Part shown: piece after piece, positions 6,748-8,170 of the stretch
Position numbering within the stretch: position 1 is the stretch's first letter
How the letters are laid out: every line of letters starts with the position of its first letter
Assembly (NCBI GenBank): GCA_003105285.1
Contig: PQAN01000234.1
Location: 12,425 to 20,594 of the forward strand
Direction of reading: 5' to 3'
Source: Methylocystaceae bacterium
Lineage (GTDB): Bacteria > Pseudomonadota > Alphaproteobacteria > Rhizobiales > Beijerinckiaceae
DNA: 8,170 bases
The notes under the pieces: generated by a model
What the model was told of the DNA's origin: nothing
Seen by the model: the letters and a program-made list of their open reading frames with translations, nothing else
Database searches by the model: none
Translations under genes and position numbers: made by a program

Positions 6748-7158
6748 ATGAATATCTCACTACGCCGAGGCGAAAAGCTCTATCTGAACGGCGCCGTTCT
6801 CCGAGTGGATCGAAAGGTCTGTATCGAGCTGCTGAACGATGTCACCTTCCTGCTGGAAAACCATGTGATGCAGGCGCAGGACGCGACGACGCCGCTGCGC
6901 CAGCTCTATTTCGTCATTCAGTTGATGCTGATGTCGCCCAATGACGCGGCTTCGTCCATGGAAATGTGCAGAAGCATGCTCGTCTCCCTCAATGAGGCCT
7001 TCACCGATCCGCGTGTAATCAAAGGGCTGGCGCTGGTAACCAAACACATAGACGACAAACGCATGTTCGATGCGCTCAAAGCGGTCCGAACGCTCTACTC
7101 CTATGAGCAGGAGATCATGAATCCAAGTCCCGCTCAAAACAACGGCAGAGCAGCTTAG
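6748..7158 (+). CDS. flbT: Flagellin translation repressor FlbT
   Basis: FlbT binds the 5' leader of flagellin mRNA and lowers its translation or stability until hook assembly is complete (known from Caulobacter crescentus). Sequence evidence is strong: NISLRRGEKLYLNGAVLRVD at residues 2-21 is followed by RKVCIELLNDVTFLLENHVM, then TTPLRQLYFVIQLMLMSP, the core of the family. The C-terminal helices contain SMLVSLNEAFTDPRVIKGLA and LKAVRTLYSYEQEIM. The length of 136 residues is normal for the family, with a short polar tail. The ribosome site GAGGG overlaps the flaF stop codon (TGA at 6738-6740), so flaF and flbT are likely translationally coupled. Proteins of this family are basic in places and cytoplasmic. 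A GC-rich hairpin lies in the 67-base gap before flgD. Confidence 0.95.
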   Translation: MNISLRRGEKLYLNGAVLRVDRKVCIELLNDVTFLLENHVMQAQDATTPLRQLYFVIQLMLMSPNDAASSMEMCRSMLVSLNEAFTDPRVIKGLALVTKHIDDKRMFDALKAVRTLYSYEQEIMNPSPAQNNGRAA

Positions 7159-7182
7159 CGTCTTTGCTTTGTCGGGTCTCCG

Positions 7183-7197
7183 GCAGGCGCCGCCTGC
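7183..7197 (+). promoter_or_regulatory. GC-rich inverted repeat in the flbT-flgD gap
   Basis: GCAGGC (7183-7188) pairs with GCCTGC (7192-7197) across a 3-base loop. It lies 25 bases after the flbT stop and 13 bases before the flgD ribosome site GAGGAGG (7211-7217). No T-run follows, so it is not an intrinsic terminator; an mRNA processing or stability element is possible. Confidence 0.3.
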
Positions 7198-7225
7198 GGC
7201 AAAAGCGATCGAGGAGGTCGAACAC

Positions 7226-7636
7226 ATGCAGATTTCGTCGACGAATTCGATAACGGCCGCCCTCGGCTCAGTGAATTCGACCAGTCAGACGAGCAACTCG
7301 TCGCCGACGCTCGCCTATAATCAATTTCTGACGCTTCTGGTGACGGAAATGAAAAACCAGGATCCGACCAAGCCGATGGATCCGACCCAGACAGTTTCGC
7401 AACTCGCCTCGTTTTCCATGGTGGAGCAGGCCGTTCAGAGCAATGCGACGCTGACCTCCATCCTGAACTCCGCCGCCTTGTCGCAGGCCGGCTCATTCAT
7501 AGGGAGGACCGTCAGCTCCAACGACGGTTCGATCAGCGGAGTCGTCGTCTCGGTGACCACGACCGATTCAGGACTGATCGCAGCTCTGGCAAACGGCCAG
7601 ACGCTCCCGCTATCGACCGGAATTTCGGTATCATGA
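7226..7636 (+). CDS. flgD: Flagellar hook assembly scaffold FlgD (short alphaproteobacterial form)
   Basis: FlgD caps the growing hook so that FlgE subunits can assemble, and is later replaced by FlgK. The ATG at 7226 is chosen because GAGGAGG (7211-7217) sits eight bases before it. A TTG in frame at 7169 would add 19 residues that do not resemble the family. From 7226 the protein has 136 residues. After a Ser/Thr/Asn-rich export region comes the conserved block YNQFLTLLVTEMKNQDPTKP, then MDPTQTVSQLASFSMVEQAV (about residues 30-71), the best-known FlgD signature. The C-terminal part (GSFIGRTVSSNDGSISGVVV and after) matches the start of the Tudor/Ig-like region, but the longer C-terminal domains of enteric FlgD (about 230 residues) are absent, as is usual for short alphaproteobacterial forms. 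The stop codon overlaps the fliQ start (ATGA), implying coupled translation. Confidence 0.94.
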   Translation: MQISSTNSITAALGSVNSTSQTSNSSPTLAYNQFLTLLVTEMKNQDPTKPMDPTQTVSQLASFSMVEQAVQSNATLTSILNSAALSQAGSFIGRTVSSNDGSISGVVVSVTTTDSGLIAALANGQTLPLSTGISVS

Positions 7637-7899
7637 ACGAAGCCGACGCGCTCGAAATGATGCAGCGGGCGATCTTCACGGTGCTGGTCGTGTCGAGTCC
7701 GATCGTCGGCGCCGCTATGGTCGTCGGCATAGCGATCGCGCTCCTCCAAGCGCTCACGCAGGTTCAAGAAATGACACTGACCTTCGTTCCGAAGATCGTC
7801 GCCATTTTCGTTGCGCTCAGCCTCGCTGCGCCGTTCATCGGCGCGCAGATCTTCTCCTTTGCGGAGCATGCCTACTCACGCATCGAAAAGGGATTCTAG
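7633..7899 (+). CDS. fliQ: Flagellar type III export gate protein FliQ
   Basis: FliQ is an inner-membrane part of the FliPQR export gate through which rod, hook and filament proteins pass. The protein has 88 residues, the standard length. It has two hydrophobic segments, about 15-38 (FTVLVVSSPIVGAAMVVGIA) and about 52-74 (FVPKIVAIFVALSLAAPFIG). Between them lies LLQALTQVQEMTLTFVPK, the highly conserved family signature. The N-terminal part, EADALEMMQRAIF, also fits. The ATG overlaps the flgD stop by four bases. The stop codon TAG (7897-7899) lies inside the left arm of an 18-bp perfect hairpin, so the end of this gene abuts or overlaps a palindromic element. Confidence 0.96.
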   Translation: MNEADALEMMQRAIFTVLVVSSPIVGAAMVVGIAIALLQALTQVQEMTLTFVPKIVAIFVALSLAAPFIGAQIFSFAEHAYSRIEKGF

Positions 7900-7936
7900 A
7901 GTCTTTCCGTGTTTCATTGAAACACGGAAAGACTCT
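7898..7936. repeat. Perfect 18-bp inverted repeat overlapping the fliQ stop
   Basis: AGAGTCTTTCCGTGTTTC (7898-7915) is exactly complementary to GAAACACGGAAAGACTCT (7919-7936) around a 3-base ATT loop. On the plus strand it is followed by CGCTTCTTGTTTTG, only moderately T-rich, so it could weaken transcription of flhA or protect the upstream message. With the next palindrome (7953-7995) it looks like one composite intergenic repeat of the type I recall as dispersed in Bradyrhizobium and relatives. Confidence 0.75.
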
Positions 7937-7952
7937 CGCTTCTTGTTTTGAC

Positions 7953-7995
7953 GCGTTTCCGACGCCGAACCGGTTTCCACTTCGGCTGGAAACGC
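7953..7995. repeat. Second palindromic unit of the fliQ-flhA gap (Hyphomicrobiales-type intergenic repeat)
   Basis: GCGTTTCC (7953-7960) pairs with GGAAACGC (7988-7995). Inside it GCCGAA (7964-7969) pairs with TTCGGC (7981-7986), leaving a loop with CCGGTTTCCAC. An alternative stem pairs GTTTCCA (7973-7979) with TGGAAAC (7987-7993). The sequence TTGTTTTGACGCG followed by AACCGGTTTCCACTT and AACGCTTTAG resembles a palindromic element common between genes in Bradyrhizobium-type genomes. This is from memory, not a search. Confidence 0.6.
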
Positions 7996-8002
7996 TTTAG
8001 CG

Positions 8003-8016
8003 TCGCCGGCCGGCGA
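8003..8016. repeat. Perfect 14-base palindrome
   Basis: TCGCCGGCCGGCGA at 8003-8016 is its own reverse complement. It lies between the composite repeat and the flhA ribosome site, 39 bases before the flhA start. It could be a protein-binding site or a chance GC-rich palindrome. Confidence 0.35.
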
Positions 8017-8054
8017 AAGAAGCAATTCTCTTCTTGTGACCAAAGGAGCAGCCG

Positions 8055-8170
8055 ATGACCGATTCCGCCTTGGCGAGACCCGTCGCCGATGGAAGCGCCA
8101 AGGACGTCGGCTTCGCGCTGGCGATCGTTTTTATCCTCTGCGTCTTTTTTTTGCCGATCCCACCGTTTCT
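8055..8170 (+). CDS. flhA: Flagellar biosynthesis protein FlhA, N-terminal fragment cut by the window edge
   Basis: FlhA is the large (about 700-residue) inner-membrane component of the flagellar type III export machine; it docks export chaperones and couples ion flow to secretion. Only the first 38 complete codons are visible. The ATG at 8055 is preceded by AAAGGAG (8042-8048) with a six-base spacer. After a polar leader (residues 1-17) the first membrane segment begins (about 18-39), FALAIVFILCVFFLPIPPF, matching the typical FlhA start where a hydrophobic helix runs into a P-(L/I)-P-x-F-L motif. Position after fliQ agrees with the rhizobial order. A run of eight T (8145-8152) occurs in codons 31-33, unusual in this GC-rich sequence and a possible slippage site. 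The 155-base gap from fliQ with its hairpins may lower expression relative to upstream genes. Confidence 0.85.
   Translation, partial: MTDSALARPVADGSAKDVGFALAIVFILCVFFLPIPPF

Noticed and set aside
7169..7225. Extension of flgD upstream from a TTG start
   Set aside because: The added residues do not resemble FlgD, and a strong GAGGAGG site supports the ATG at 7226.
1..8170. CRISPR array, tRNA/rRNA genes, insertion sequences or phage genes
   Set aside because: I saw no regularly spaced repeats, RNA-gene landmarks, transposase or integrase sequence anywhere in the window.

Overview
The window comes from an alphaproteobacterium of the order Hyphomicrobiales (Rhizobiales). The evidence is the gene order flgE-flgK-flgL-flaF-flbT-flgD-fliQ-flhA with the alphaproteobacterial regulators FlaF and FlbT, a short FlgD, GC-rich coding sequence, and an intergenic palindromic element of a type I recall as abundant in this order. 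The genus cannot be fixed from the sequence; a methanotroph-like or Bradyrhizobium-like relative is a guess.

Left part, minus strand (1-2386): a methyl-accepting chemotaxis protein (MCP) runs off the left edge (959 to 1). Its N-terminal sensor region appears broken: pieces resembling a single Cache domain are scattered over different frames between about 965 and 1245, and the intact frame resumes at an ATG at 959, just after a run of six G. Positions 1203-1544 hold no gene I can support, only two inverted repeats. Next come an 88-residue unknown protein (1811 to 1545) and a PilZ-domain protein (ORF 2386 to 1901), possibly co-transcribed.

Middle: 2387-2548 is the divergent regulatory region between pilZ and the flagellar operon, with two small inverted repeats.

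Right part, plus strand (2549-8170): a tightly packed flagellar operon. It encodes the hook (FlgE), hook-filament junction proteins (FlgK, FlgL), two post-transcriptional flagellin regulators (FlaF, FlbT), the hook cap/scaffold (FlgD) and export-gate parts (FliQ, and the start of FlhA). Gaps are 7-67 bases and flgD/fliQ overlap by 4, so one main transcript is likely. The exception is a 155-base gap between fliQ and flhA, filled by a structured palindromic repeat.

I see no unknown multi-gene system here. The points worth a second look are the broken MCP sensor, an 8-T tract at the start of flhA, the palindromic element inside the operon, and the PilZ plus small-protein pair divergent from the hook gene.
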